From assembly GCA_947452235.1 (NCBI GenBank), contig CANGBK010000002.1, forward strand, positions 1 to 64,000: a stretch of DNA of 64,000 nucleotides, given 5' to 3'. The notes below the pieces were generated by a model. It made no database searches and was not told where the DNA came from. It was given only the letters and a program-made list of their open reading frames with translations. Below are positions 36,945 through 45,673 of the stretch, piece by piece. This DNA is from Micrococcales bacterium (lineage in GTDB: Bacteria > Actinomycetota > Actinomycetes > Actinomycetales > Microbacteriaceae). A program made the translations under genes and the position numbers. The number at the start of each line of letters is the position of its first letter. Position 1 is the stretch's first letter.

Positions 36945-37444
36945 GCTCTTCCGCCTAGTTTTTCGCCACGGATAACTCGAAGAGTAATCAAGAAAGCTGC
37001 AACACAGATAGCTGAGTCAGCGATGTTAAATATCGGGAAATTGAACGGTATTTGAATGAAATCAACCACTTGACCATTAGGAAAACCAGGTGCTCTGGTT
37101 AGACGGTCAACTAAATTGCCGACCACACCACCAAGAGCTAATCCCCCAAGAACCAGCCAGCCTCTTGTTTTGAATCTTGGAACGAAAAACAATAAAGCCA
37201 GCGCTGCAAGAGTTGAAGTTAGTGTGAAAAACCAGGTTGTTGAACCACCAAGTGAAAACGCTGCACGATCATTGAATGCCAAAGTGAAATTCAACACATT
37301 TGGGATAACGGGAACAGGACTAAATGGCGTTAGGAACTCAACGGCTAAGAATTTGGTTAGTTGGTCTAGAAAGATAACACCGACCGCTAAGCCTAAAGAC
37401 AGAAACGTCTTTGCCTTTGAGCTGAGTTGGCTTGTGTTATCCAA
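36941..37444 (-). CDS. lspA: Lipoprotein signal peptidase
   Basis: The 167-residue, four-helix aspartic protease cleaves prolipoproteins before the lipidated Cys. The catalytic aspartates are in GNLVDRL and FNIADSAI, and FLDQLTKFLA forms the first signature. Its likely clients in this window are the FKBP lipoprotein and CtaC; Lnt then completes acylation. It lies 2 nt after divIVA. Confidence 0.95.
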   Translation of the reverse strand: MDNTSQLSSKAKTFLSLGLAVGVIFLDQLTKFLAVEFLTPFSPVPVIPNVLNFTLAFNDRAAFSLGGSTTWFFTLTSTLAALALLFFVPRFKTRGWLVLGGLALGGVVGNLVDRLTRAPGFPNGQVVDFIQIPFNFPIFNIADSAICVAAFLITLRVIRGEKLGGRA

Positions 37445-37446
37445 AA

Positions 37447-38094
37447 CTAGATTTGGAAGGTGTTAGTGCTAATCGCAGTCGGCATCGTGGTTGGTCTAGC
37501 GGCTGCTTCTGCTGCCTCTAGATCGCTTAGCTGACCTTCGATGTAGTTACGAAGCTTTAGACGGTATTCCTTCTCGAAGTTGATCAGAGTCTGCACCTGG
37601 TTTTCAGCAAGAGCTTTCTCTTGCTCTAGACGGCTCATATCTGCCTTGTGCTGAGCTTCAGCTTCACGAACGATACGAGCAGCAGTTGCGTGACCTTCAG
37701 CGATGAGTGCATCGCGCTTCTGAAGACCTTCACGAACGTGCTCTTCGTGCAACTTACGAGCCAACTGCAACAAGTTGTTGGTGTTGTTTGATTCAAGGTT
37801 GCCAAGCGGTGAACCAGCTTCAGGGAACGCAGTGTTAGGTGTGGTTGATTCTGGGATTGAAGCTTCAGCTGAGTTAACCTGAGCAACTAGTCCAGCACCA
37901 CTTCTTTGAAGTTCATTGATACGACCGTCAGCTGCTAATAGACGTTGACGAAGGTCTTCGTTTTCCTGAGTGATGCGGCGCATCTCAAGAACGATCTCAT
38001 CGAGAAAATCGTCAACTTCATCCTGGTCGTAACCTTCACGGAATTTGGTTGGCTGGAATCTCTTATTGACTACATCTTCGGGAGTTAATGGCAT
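37447..38094 (-). CDS. divIVA: DivIVA/Wag31 polar growth protein
   Basis: The 215-residue protein has the DivIVA membrane-binding domain (MPLTPEDVVNKRFQPTKFREGYDQDEVDDFLD, residues 1-32) and a first coiled coil to about residue 65. A Ser/Thr/Pro/Asn-rich linker (about 75-105) and a second long coiled coil (about 108-195) follow. In actinomycetes it gathers at negatively curved poles and directs tip growth. Its position after yggT and before lspA is standard for actinobacteria. Confidence 0.95.
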   Translation of the reverse strand: MPLTPEDVVNKRFQPTKFREGYDQDEVDDFLDEIVLEMRRITQENEDLRQRLLAADGRINELQRSGAGLVAQVNSAEASIPESTTPNTAFPEAGSPLGNLESNNTNNLLQLARKLHEEHVREGLQKRDALIAEGHATAARIVREAEAQHKADMSRLEQEKALAENQVQTLINFEKEYRLKLRNYIEGQLSDLEAAEAAARPTTMPTAISTNTFQI

Positions 38095-38151
38095 TGCCTG
38101 CTCCTTCTATCGGCTTGGGGTCGGCTTAGAGCCAACTTGACTATCGAAAGT

Positions 38152-38170
38152 TAAGGTTACCTTACCTTTG
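38152..38170. promoter_or_regulatory. Iron-box-like palindrome upstream of divIVA
   Basis: TAAGGTTACCTTA (38152-38164) is a near-perfect palindrome followed by CCTTT. The whole 18-nt stretch follows the DtxR/IdeR consensus TWAGGTWAGSCTWACCTWA with one base missing in the centre and the final A replaced. The spacing defect makes real DtxR binding doubtful. Confidence 0.25.
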
Positions 38171-38174
38171 GGTG

Positions 38175-38462
38175 CTAAAGAACTCGCCCTAACAGGGTTT
38201 GGAGGAGAATTGTGGCTGCCCAAAGCACTAAAACAGAGACATCTAGGGAACTAGCGCCCATAGGAATGGGTTTAATTAGCTTCCTGAGGGGTTTCACGGC
38301 CCAATCGGTAAGCATGTATGGAACTGTTATTAACGCCAAAGCTATGCCCTTAGGCTTCATGCCAGGTTTAAACACCCTCACCCAGTCGAGAATGATTCGA
38401 GCTAGAAGGGCAATACGAATCGCTCCAAGGATCCCTAGGAGGATTTGAATGAAAATATCCAT
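38175..38462 (-). CDS. yggT: YggT family membrane protein
   Basis: The 95-residue protein has two membrane helices (about residues 5-25 and 70-90) linked by a loop with WVRVFKPGMKP and the family motif DWAVKPLRKLIKPIP. The molecular role is unknown, but it is a constant part of the sepF-yggT-divIVA neighbourhood, suggesting a link to division or the envelope. It begins 2 nt after sepF. Confidence 0.9.
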   Translation of the reverse strand: MDIFIQILLGILGAIRIALLARIILDWVRVFKPGMKPKGIALALITVPYMLTDWAVKPLRKLIKPIPMGASSLDVSVLVLWAATILLQTLLGRVL

Positions 38463-38464
38463 AG

Positions 38465-38896
38465 TTACGGTCTGATGATTAGACGGTTATCATCGCCGTC
38501 TTGAGGCTCATCTTGCTCAGACTCGATAGCAATACCAGCTGGTGCAATGACGTAAACATCTGCTGATGCACGTCTAGCAGTAGCTTGAAGACCTGAAATC
38601 AAACCACTTAGAAAGTCCAAGAAGCGCTTGCGGTCATCTCCGTTTAGATCGCCTAGGTCTAGAACCACAGGAACGTTTTCACGAAGGATTGCAGCTACGT
38701 TCTCTGCTTCGGTGTAGCTCTTAGCTCCGTAGGTTTCGATAACCTGAAGACCGCCGTTACCTCGAGAACCAAATGAACGTGGTCTTGGACGTGGTTCACT
38801 TGCTACTCCACCACGAGGGGCTTTAGGTTGTCTAGGTGCTTTTTCTCCACTGTCTAGCATTAAGAAAGATTTGACTGTGTCAATGATGCCGGCCAT
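38465..38896 (-). CDS. sepF: Cell division protein SepF
   Basis: The 143-residue protein bears an N-terminal amphipathic membrane anchor (MAGIIDTVKSFLML), a basic, Gly- and Pro-rich linker (about 18-48) and the SepF fold (about 50-130), with SYTEAENVAAILRENVPVVLDL and RKRFLDFLSGLISG. In actinobacteria lacking FtsA and ZipA it is the main FtsZ membrane tether. It is located between yggS and yggT. Confidence 0.94.
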   Translation of the reverse strand: MAGIIDTVKSFLMLDSGEKAPRQPKAPRGGVASEPRPRPRSFGSRGNGGLQVIETYGAKSYTEAENVAAILRENVPVVLDLGDLNGDDRKRFLDFLSGLISGLQATARRASADVYVIAPAGIAIESEQDEPQDGDDNRLIIRP

Positions 38897-38922
38897 GAGT
38901 TCTCCTCAAAAAACTTGTTACT

Positions 38923-39627
38923 TCAAGGATATTGGCGTGGGCCACTAATCGCGGTACCTATGCGTAAGTGTGTCGCGCCAAATTCTATAGCCGTCTCGTA
39001 ATCCCCAGACATCCCAGCCGAGATGAACTTAGCTTCAGGAGCAATGCTCAAAAGGTTTGAACTAGCCTCGGCTATCCTCTCAAACTCACTCTCAGGGCTG
39101 ACATCCAACCCAGCAACTCCCATGACCCCGAGTAGCTCCATCTGCTTATTCCCTAGAACCTTTTCAGCAAAGCTAAGTAGGTCCTTGGGTTCAATTCCAC
39201 CTCGGTTGGGATCCCCCGTGAGATTCAACTCAATAAAGACCTTTAAAGAAGAACTCTCGTCTTTAGTTAACTGTTTTTCTAATTCCTTGAGCAAAGATTC
39301 GCGATCTAGCGAATGAAGATAACTTGCATACTGGAGGACAGATTTGACCTTGTTGGACTGTAACTGGCCAACAAAGTGCCATACCGGTTCTAACCTGAAA
39401 GTGTTGTTTTCTTTGACCTGTTGAGCTTTAGGAGCGGCTTCCTGATCACGATTCTCACCAAAGTTACACTCACCGAGTTCCAGAAGGTCAAGCGGTAACT
39501 GAAACGGATGGTTTTTGGTAACAACGATTAATTCAACGTCAGCGCTGCTTCTACCAGCCTTACTGGCAGCGGCATCTATGCGTGAACGAACTTCAACTAC
39601 CCTGGCTTGAAGTTCTGAATTAGTCAT
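38923..39627 (-). CDS. yggS: YggS-family pyridoxal phosphate homeostasis protein
   Basis: The 234-residue protein has an alanine-racemase-like TIM barrel. Signs are LIVVTKNHP (the PLP-binding Lys), WHFVGQLQSNKVK, and the C-terminal SAGMSGDYETAIEFGATHLRIGTAIFG-type phosphate loop (here GTAISGPRQYP). It controls free PLP levels rather than catalysing a reaction. Its start overlaps the ftsZ stop by one base. In the last motif Ser replaces the more usual Phe. Confidence 0.93.
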   Translation of the reverse strand: MTNSELQARVVEVRSRIDAAASKAGRSSADVELIVVTKNHPFQLPLDLLELGECNFGENRDQEAAPKAQQVKENNTFRLEPVWHFVGQLQSNKVKSVLQYASYLHSLDRESLLKELEKQLTKDESSSLKVFIELNLTGDPNRGGIEPKDLLSFAEKVLGNKQMELLGVMGVAGLDVSPESEFERIAEASSNLLSIAPEAKFISAGMSGDYETAIEFGATHLRIGTAISGPRQYP

Positions 39628-40880
39628 TACTGGTTTAGGAAATCTGGAAGGTCAAAGCCGTCATCAAACTTCTTTGACTCTCTGCGGCGACCAAAGAAAC
39701 CAGTTTCCTTGCGCTCAGTCGGAGCTGCCACAACTGGCTCTTCATAAACTTCGCTAGGAATCTCGATCTCTTCTTCAACTACCAGAGCCACCGGTGAAGT
39801 GTTTCCACCAAACCAGTTGGTGACGGCAGGCTCCTCATAGGCTGGCTCTTCAACAACAACGGTCTCTTGAACAATTGAAATTGGAGTTGACTTAGGTGCA
39901 ACGAAGTCTGAAACTCTTGTAGGTCTTGGAGTTACTTCATCGAAACCTGCGGCGATAACAGTAATGCGCATTTCATCGCCAAGTGAGTTATCGATTGTTG
40001 TTCCGAAGATGATGTTTGCGTCTGGGTGAACTACTTCCTTGATCAACTTAGAAGCGTTGTTTACTTCAGATAGCAACATGTTTGAAGCCGCTGAGAACTG
40101 GATCAAAGCACCGCGAGCATTGTCAATGCTTGATTCCAACAATGGGTGGTTGATAGCAGCTTCAGCAGCTCGAACCGCACGGTCTTCACCCTTAGCGGTA
40201 CCGATACCCATAAGAGCTGTTCCGGCTCCCTGCATAACTGCTTTAACGTCGGCGAAGTCCAAGTTGATAAGACCTGGTTCGGTGATTAGATCTGAAATAC
40301 CCTGAACTCCAGCGCGTAGAACATCATCAGCCATAGCGAATGAGTCAACCCAACTTAACTCTTCGTTCTTTAGATCAATTAGTCTTTGGTTTGGAACAAC
40401 AATCAGAGTGTCAACTTCTGCGCGTAGTGCATCAATACCTGACTGTGCGTTCTGTGCACGACGGTTACCTTCGAAATCAAATGGTCTAGTAACAACACCA
40501 ACAGTAAGTGCTCCAGCTTGCTTTGCAATTCTCGCAACCACAGGTGCAGCGCCGGTACCGGTACCTCCACCTTCACCAGCAGCGATGAAAACCATGTCTG
40601 CTCCACGAAGCACTTCAGCAATCTCATCAACGTGGTCTTCAGCAGCACGTCGTCCAGATTCTGGATCTGCACCAGCACCAAGGTTGCGCTTGTCTTCTGA
40701 AGCAATCTCCAGCTTCACGTGAGCTTCTGACTTCAGGAGGTCCTGACCATCTGTGTTGATTGCGATAAATTCAACGCCGCGTAAACCTTTTTCGATCATC
40801 TGATTGACCGCGTTACCACCGGCACCACCAACACCAACCACCTTGATGACTGCCAAGAAGTTGTTTAGTTGAGTTGTCAT
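39627..40880 (-). CDS. ftsZ: Cell division protein FtsZ
   Basis: This 417-residue tubulin-like GTPase has the GTP loop VGGAGGNAVN (17-26), the signature GEGGGTGTGAAP (102-113), and the T7 synergy region NLDFADVK. A Glu/Val-rich linker (about 315-390) and the C-terminal peptide FDLPDFLNQ, which binds SepF and FtsW, follow. I start at the ATG of MTTQ (40880), which has GGAGG 7 nt upstream. The frame is open 13 codons further but that part is leader. A strong hairpin lies in the leader. Confidence 0.96.
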   Translation of the reverse strand: MTTQLNNFLAVIKVVGVGGAGGNAVNQMIEKGLRGVEFIAINTDGQDLLKSEAHVKLEIASEDKRNLGAGADPESGRRAAEDHVDEIAEVLRGADMVFIAAGEGGGTGTGAAPVVARIAKQAGALTVGVVTRPFDFEGNRRAQNAQSGIDALRAEVDTLIVVPNQRLIDLKNEELSWVDSFAMADDVLRAGVQGISDLITEPGLINLDFADVKAVMQGAGTALMGIGTAKGEDRAVRAAEAAINHPLLESSIDNARGALIQFSAASNMLLSEVNNASKLIKEVVHPDANIIFGTTIDNSLGDEMRITVIAAGFDEVTPRPTRVSDFVAPKSTPISIVQETVVVEEPAYEEPAVTNWFGGNTSPVALVVEEEIEIPSEVYEEPVVAAPTERKETGFFGRRRESKKFDDGFDLPDFLNQ

Positions 40881-40908
40881 TTGTTTTCCTCCATGTTGCC
40901 CAGAAAAC

Positions 40909-40937
40909 CTAACCTTCAACCTCTAGTTGAGGGTTAG
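40909..40937 (-). promoter_or_regulatory. 12-bp hairpin in the ftsZ leader
   Basis: On the minus strand CTAACCCTCAAC (40937-40926) pairs with GTTGAAGGTTAG (40920-40909) around the loop TAGAG, with one C-A mismatch. It is followed by GTTTTCTG. It ends 28 nt before the ftsZ ATG and about 16 nt before its ribosome-binding site. Confidence 0.6.
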
Positions 40938-40984
40938 TGTTCCCTAGTAAATGCTCTAGCGCCAAGAAACTATTAGTAAAAAGA

Positions 40985-41017
40985 CCAATAGCTCTGCACA
41001 TTTAGCAGGTGTGTCAA
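40985..41017 (-). promoter_or_regulatory. Candidate ftsZ promoter
   Basis: A consensus TTGACA (minus strand, 41017-41012) sits just inside the ftsQ-ftsZ gap. About 19 nt downstream is GCTATT, a weak -10. Transcription from here would give a leader of about 100 nt containing the hairpin at 40909-40937. The -10 match is poor. Confidence 0.3.
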
Positions 41018-41025
41018 AAGATTTT

Positions 41026-41898
41026 CTAGCGAATAACGCTTGGAGTCAAAGGTGAAGAAACATCGAATGTGGCTCGAACAGTTCTAGGTGTCCTTGAAAT
41101 TAAAGCTTTTAGAACTTTAGATTTCAAAATCGACTGAGATGAATCACCCCAGATTATGGTTTGAGCTGAATAACCACGAAGTTGCATGGTGACGTTGTCT
41201 TTTGTTTTGGCCTGAATATAAGCAACTTTGGTCAGAAGCTGTGCAGGTAAAGCCAACAACACATCAATCGCTTGACGGTAATTCTTGGAAATCTTCGGAT
41301 CATCAGCAATCAAAATAGTTGGCAACAACTCGCTACCAGTAGCCCGACCTAGATTCACCCCTGCTGGATCATAAAGGAACCTGGTTCCTCCCCTAACCAC
41401 TAAAGCGATAGGTGCTCTTTCTGAGACATGAATAACTAACGTGTGTGGAGGTTTGCTCTCCAGAGCTATGCTCTCAATTAATTTGAATTGCTTTAAATCA
41501 TCGGCAACAGCAGCATCACTAATCAAGGTGAGTGAACCACCGAGACGATGTTTGACCGCTGCAGATATTGCTTTGGTCGAAACTCTTGAATTACCAACAA
41601 TAGAAATCTTGTCAATGGCAAGCATGGGAGTGAACATTGTCGCTAAAACAAATAAAACAAGTGCAACTACGCTAGCTAGGAGCGAACGAATGAAAATCTT
41701 TCCGAATCTTGACTCACGAGTGAAACGCTTGACCTGGCGAGCTTGGTTTCTTCTTTCAGAGAACCTTAGGCGAGGTGTTTGAGCTTTGACCTTCTTAGCT
41801 CTAAGCGGCTTTACACTTATTCTTTTTGGTTTGGCCACAGCTTTGTTCTGTGGCTTACGCGAGGAGTCTTGATATCTGTTTCTAGGTGCTTGATTCAA
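41026..41898 (-). CDS. ftsQ: Cell division protein FtsQ
   Basis: The 290-residue bitopic protein has a long basic cytoplasmic N-terminus (residues 1-65) and one helix (about 68-90). The extracellular POTRA domain begins [21 protein letters not shown], and the FtsQ beta domain follows. It links FtsL-type proteins to the septal synthase. The start overlaps the murC stop by 4 nt. The gene order murC-ftsQ-ftsZ is normal, without ftsA. Confidence 0.92.
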   Translation of the reverse strand: MNQAPRNRYQDSSRKPQNKAVAKPKRISVKPLRAKKVKAQTPRLRFSERRNQARQVKRFTRESRFGKIFIRSLLASVVALVLFVLATMFTPMLAIDKISIVGNSRVSTKAISAAVKHRLGGSLTLISDAAVADDLKQFKLIESIALESKPPHTLVIHVSERAPIALVVRGGTRFLYDPAGVNLGRATGSELLPTILIADDPKISKNYRQAIDVLLALPAQLLTKVAYIQAKTKDNVTMQLRGYSAQTIIWGDSSQSILKSKVLKALISRTPRTVRATFDVSSPLTPSVIR

Positions 41899-43286
41899 TT
41901 TCCAAGCTCTTTCAAAATACCCGGTACCTGACGATAAACATCTCCACAGCCCATCGTGATAACAAAATCTCCTGCTTTAGCTATAGCGGCAACGGCCTTT
42001 GGAACATCATCCCAGTTTGGAACGTAATGCATTCTCTGTTGGTCAGCGAAAGCATCAGCAATCAAAGCGCCGGTCACGCCTGGTTCTGGATCTTCTCTCG
42101 CAGCATAAATATCAAGCACAACAACTTCATCACTTGCTGCAAGTGCTTGAGCAAACTCTTTAGCGAAAAGACGAGTTCTGGAATATAGATGCGGCTGAAA
42201 AACAGTAACCAATCTTCCATCCCCAACAACAGCTCTTGCTCCTTGCAATGCAGCACTCACCTCAGTTGGGTGGTGGGCGAAGTCGTCATAAACCCTCACT
42301 CCCCTGATCTCCCCATGAAGTTCAAATCTACGTTCAGTTCCAGCAAATTCAGAAATGGCGATAAGTGATTTCTCTGGATCAAAGCCAAGTCCAACTAAGA
42401 CTGCAAAAGCTCCGGCTGCGTTAATTGCATTGTGTTTACCTGGAATCAACAAACTAGTTGAATACCGACCGCCTTCGTATTCCAAAGTGAAACTCACCTG
42501 AGCACCAGTAGCGTCTATTTCAACTATTCGAACGTCAGCAGTTGCAGCGAAACCAAAGGTAATCACTCGGTTATTAGTGATTAGCTTGGTGACTCTAACC
42601 GCACCTTCATCATCAGAGCTAATAACAACAAAATCGCCAGCTTGGTTAGCGAATCTTGCAAACTCTGCCTCAAAGTTCTCCAAAGAACCGTAGTGATCCA
42701 AATGGTCTGGATCAACATTTGTAATCAAAGCAACTGCAGTGTCGTAATACAGGAATGAGCCATCTGATTCATCTGCTTCAATCACAAACAAATCAGAATC
42801 ACCGCTAGCAGATGAGGAGTTATAGGCGGCAATAACTCCACCATTAACAAATGAAGGATCAACACCTAGGTTCTTAAGTCCTGTGACCACCATTCCAGTG
42901 CTGGTTGTCTTACCATGAGCTCCTGCGACAGAAATAAGCTTCTTACCTAAAGTCAAATACTTGAGTGCCTGGGATCTGTGCAGAATAGGCAATTTCATTT
43001 CCTGAGCCAAAACATACTCAGGATTAGTTGGCCACAGCGCTGAGGTAACAACCACAGTGTCTGCATCGCCCAAGTTCTTGGCATCGTGGCCAATAACAAT
43101 CTCTGCTCCTAGAGCACGAAGCTCGAGAATATTCTTAGATTCTCTAACATCGCTACCGGTAACTTTGTGACCAGCTTTGATAAGCATGCGAGCAATACCG
43201 CTCATGCCAGATCCACCGATGCCAATAAAGTGCACCTTGCCAAGATTGCCTGGGATGGCTTGGCTGAAATCCGGTTTGATGGTCAT
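41895..43286 (-). CDS. murC: UDP-N-acetylmuramate--L-alanine ligase
   Basis: This 463-residue Mur ligase adds the first amino acid of the stem peptide. The N-terminal [17 protein letters not shown] segment binds the UDP-sugar, and [10 protein letters not shown] (121-130) is the ATP loop. [16 protein letters not shown] and [11 protein letters not shown] are conserved ligase motifs. It lies 45 nt after murG, one of the longer gaps in the cluster. In related actinobacteria murB may follow; it is absent here. Confidence 0.97.
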   Translation of the reverse strand: MTIKPDFSQAIPGNLGKVHFIGIGGSGMSGIARMLIKAGHKVTGSDVRESKNILELRALGAEIVIGHDAKNLGDADTVVVTSALWPTNPEYVLAQEMKLPILHRSQALKYLTLGKKLISVAGAHGKTTSTGMVVTGLKNLGVDPSFVNGGVIAAYNSSSASGDSDLFVIEADESDGSFLYYDTAVALITNVDPDHLDHYGSLENFEAEFARFANQAGDFVVISSDDEGAVRVTKLITNNRVITFGFAATADVRIVEIDATGAQVSFTLEYEGGRYSTSLLIPGKHNAINAAGAFAVLVGLGFDPEKSLIAISEFAGTERRFELHGEIRGVRVYDDFAHHPTEVSAALQGARAVVGDGRLVTVFQPHLYSRTRLFAKEFAQALAASDEVVVLDIYAAREDPEPGVTGALIADAFADQQRMHYVPNWDDVPKAVAAIAKAGDFVITMGCGDVYRQVPGILKELGN

Positions 43287-43331
43287 TGTTTTCCTTACAG
43301 AAGTTATTTAAGACTAGGTAGCAAGCTTTGC

Positions 43332-44408
43332 TCACTTGCCTTTCAACACGCCATTTACAAGATTCAAAAGCGCTTTAGAACCATCTGTGACACCTTGAGA
43401 CTTAGCCTTCTCAGCCATAGCCATCACGCGCTTTGAATCGCTTAGAAGTGGAATCAGAGTCCCTGCAACATAAGCAGCATCAAATTTGCTGTCTTCAACC
43501 AATAGTGCTCCACCGGCTTCAACCAGGCTCTCAGCATTGAAACGCTGTTCTCCATTACCAACGGGATATGGAACAAGAACAGATGGGAGACCAATTGCTG
43601 CAAGTTCACAGACTGTTGCGGCACCAGCTCTAGCCACCACGAAATCTGCCGCCGCTAAAGCTAAGTCCATGCGATCACAATAGGCAATCCTCGAATATGC
43701 ACCTTCGTGAATTGGCTCAAGTCCTGCCCTATCGCCAACAATGTGAAGAACCTGGATACCGGCAGCATCTAGCACCTTGCGGCTAGCCTCAATGGTCTCG
43801 TTTATTCGCCTTGCTCCAAGCGAGCCACCGGTTACCACCAGGGTTTTAAGGCTTGGATCAAGACCAAAGTATTTTGCACCTTCGAAACGATAATCAGATT
43901 TGCTGATTTCTATAATCTCTTTACGAAGCGGCATACCTACGAAGGTTGCTTTAGGAAGCTTAGTGTTTTTGAAAGTAATACCGACAGCCGCTGCTGATTT
44001 GGCGCCAACTCGGTTTGCATAACCTGGCATGGCATTTGCTTCATGAATAACATAAGGAACTTTCAGTTCTTTAGCAGCACGATATGCCGGTGCGCTTGCA
44101 TAACCACCAAAACCAACAACCACATCGATGTTGTTTGCTGATATGTATTGCTTTACTAGATTTACGCTCTGTTGGAACTTAACTGGAAAAGTTAATGCGT
44201 AAAGATTTGGCTTTCTAGGCATAGGCAGTCGAGGAACAATAAGAAGCTCATAGCCTCTTTCTGGTACCAATCTCGACTCGAGGCCTTCGCTGGTTCCTAA
44301 GGCCCAAACTTTATTTTCTTTCGAGCTACTAATTATTTCGTCAGCAAGGGCAAGCAGCGGGTTTACGTGACCCGCTGTTCCTCCGCCAGCTAAAAGATAG
44401 TTAGTCAT
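43332..44408 (-). CDS. murG: UDP-N-acetylglucosamine--N-acetylmuramyl-(pentapeptide) pyrophosphoryl-undecaprenol N-acetylglucosamine transferase
   Basis: The 358-residue GT28 enzyme converts lipid I to lipid II on the inner membrane face. The N-terminal glycine loop LLAGGGTAGHVNPLLALA (4-21) binds the lipid diphosphate. VVTGGSLGARRINE and ARAGAATVCELAAIGLPSVLVPYP form the UDP-GlcNAc site. The start overlaps the ftsW stop by 4 nt. Confidence 0.96.
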   Translation of the reverse strand: MTNYLLAGGGTAGHVNPLLALADEIISSSKENKVWALGTSEGLESRLVPERGYELLIVPRLPMPRKPNLYALTFPVKFQQSVNLVKQYISANNIDVVVGFGGYASAPAYRAAKELKVPYVIHEANAMPGYANRVGAKSAAAVGITFKNTKLPKATFVGMPLRKEIIEISKSDYRFEGAKYFGLDPSLKTLVVTGGSLGARRINETIEASRKVLDAAGIQVLHIVGDRAGLEPIHEGAYSRIAYCDRMDLALAAADFVVARAGAATVCELAAIGLPSVLVPYPVGNGEQRFNAESLVEAGGALLVEDSKFDAAYVAGTLIPLLSDSKRVMAMAEKAKSQGVTDGSKALLNLVNGVLKGK

Positions 44409-45673
44409 CGGCTCTTGATTCGACTCGGAACTGCAACAGTATTTCTTTCAAAGGCAAGAACAACACCTAGTGCCATCAAAACTGCCACCAATGAAGAACC
44501 ACCTTTAGAAATCAAAGGCAATGGAACACCTAGCACTGGACCTAACCCAACAACAACTGCGATGTTGATATAAGCCTGCAAGAGAATCCAAACCATGATT
44601 CCGATGCTAACAATGTGAACAAAAGGATCTTGGTTCAGGTTTGCGATGCGAAGAATGTATTTTCCTAAAGCAAAGAACAAGAAAATAACTGTTATTGCTC
44701 CGAGCATTCCCATCTCTTCACCGATGTTTGCAAAGATAAAGTCGTTTTGAATTTCAGGAATCCAACCCCAGTCAAGTTTTGATTGACCCAAACCGTTACC
44801 GGTAACACCACCGAAAGCTAATCCCCAAAAACCGTGCTCGGTCTGCCATCCGAGCCCATCAAGTGAAACGTTACCTGGATTAATCCATCGGGTAATGAAC
44901 TCACCAAAACGTGCTTTACGAGAGTCGCTAATTTGAACCAGAGCAAAACCAAGGACGCCAACTATTCCAACTAATCTCCACCACCAGTTTCTTGGGAAGC
45001 CAATCAAATACAAGATTCCAATTAGAGTCAACACCATAACTAGAGCTGTTCCCATGTCTTTACCGGTGCCAACCACCACACCTGCGGTGAGAACGCCCCA
45101 ACTGATGAATTGAGCTGGCCCGCGTTTGAAATCATCCAACCGGTCTGCAAATGGTGCAAGGTTTGATGCCAACATGATGATCATGGTTAGTTTCAAAAAC
45201 TCAGAAGGCTGCCCTAGCGAAATGTTTCCGATACCAATCCAGTTTGAGTTACCACCGGAAGATCTTCCGATACCTGGAACAACAACTAAACATTGCAATC
45301 CGAGGAACAACCAAAAACCTCTGCGGCCGAAGTGCTCTATTTGCTCAACGCTTCGATTAGAGATAAAAACCATGAGCACCAAACCGATAACTGCCCAAGC
45401 GGTTTGAACAATTAAGTCACTGAAAGGATTTCCTGAACTCTTGATAGCGCTAACGTGGCTAGCCGAAAAAACAACAACTAAACCAAGTCCTACGATGAAC
45501 AGAATTAGCATCACCATCAAATAGAACGCACGAGACTGGTGCAAGAAGTAGTTATCGAACCACTGCATAAAACTCTGCTTAGGATTCATAAAGAAAGACT
45601 TGGCTTTGGTTTGTTTAGGTGCAACATTCCTATTTCTAGAAACCCGACTTACATTCTTTTCTCTGGTGACCAT
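44405..45673 (-). CDS. ftsW: Septal peptidoglycan polymerase FtsW
   Basis: The 422-residue SEDS-family glycosyltransferase has about ten membrane helices after a basic cytoplasmic tail of roughly 48 residues. GQSKLDWGWIPEIQNDFIFANIGEEMG and GVPLPLISKGGSSLVA are the family signatures; the catalytic Asp is in the first. It polymerises lipid II at the septum with FtsI. It overlaps the murD stop by one base. Confidence 0.95.
   Translation of the reverse strand: MVTREKNVSRVSRNRNVAPKQTKAKSFFMNPKQSFMQWFDNYFLHQSRAFYLMVMLILFIVGLGLVVVFSASHVSAIKSSGNPFSDLIVQTAWAVIGLVLMVFISNRSVEQIEHFGRRGFWLFLGLQCLVVVPGIGRSSGGNSNWIGIGNISLGQPSEFLKLTMIIMLASNLAPFADRLDDFKRGPAQFISWGVLTAGVVVGTGKDMGTALVMVLTLIGILYLIGFPRNWWWRLVGIVGVLGFALVQISDSRKARFGEFITRWINPGNVSLDGLGWQTEHGFWGLAFGGVTGNGLGQSKLDWGWIPEIQNDFIFANIGEEMGMLGAITVIFLFFALGKYILRIANLNQDPFVHIVSIGIMVWILLQAYINIAVVVGLGPVLGVPLPLISKGGSSLVAVLMALGVVLAFERNTVAVPSRIKSR

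Noticed and set aside
41886..42188. A 100-codon plus-strand frame inside murC
   Set aside because: It is antisense to the conserved C-terminal part of MurC and has no motif or start signal.
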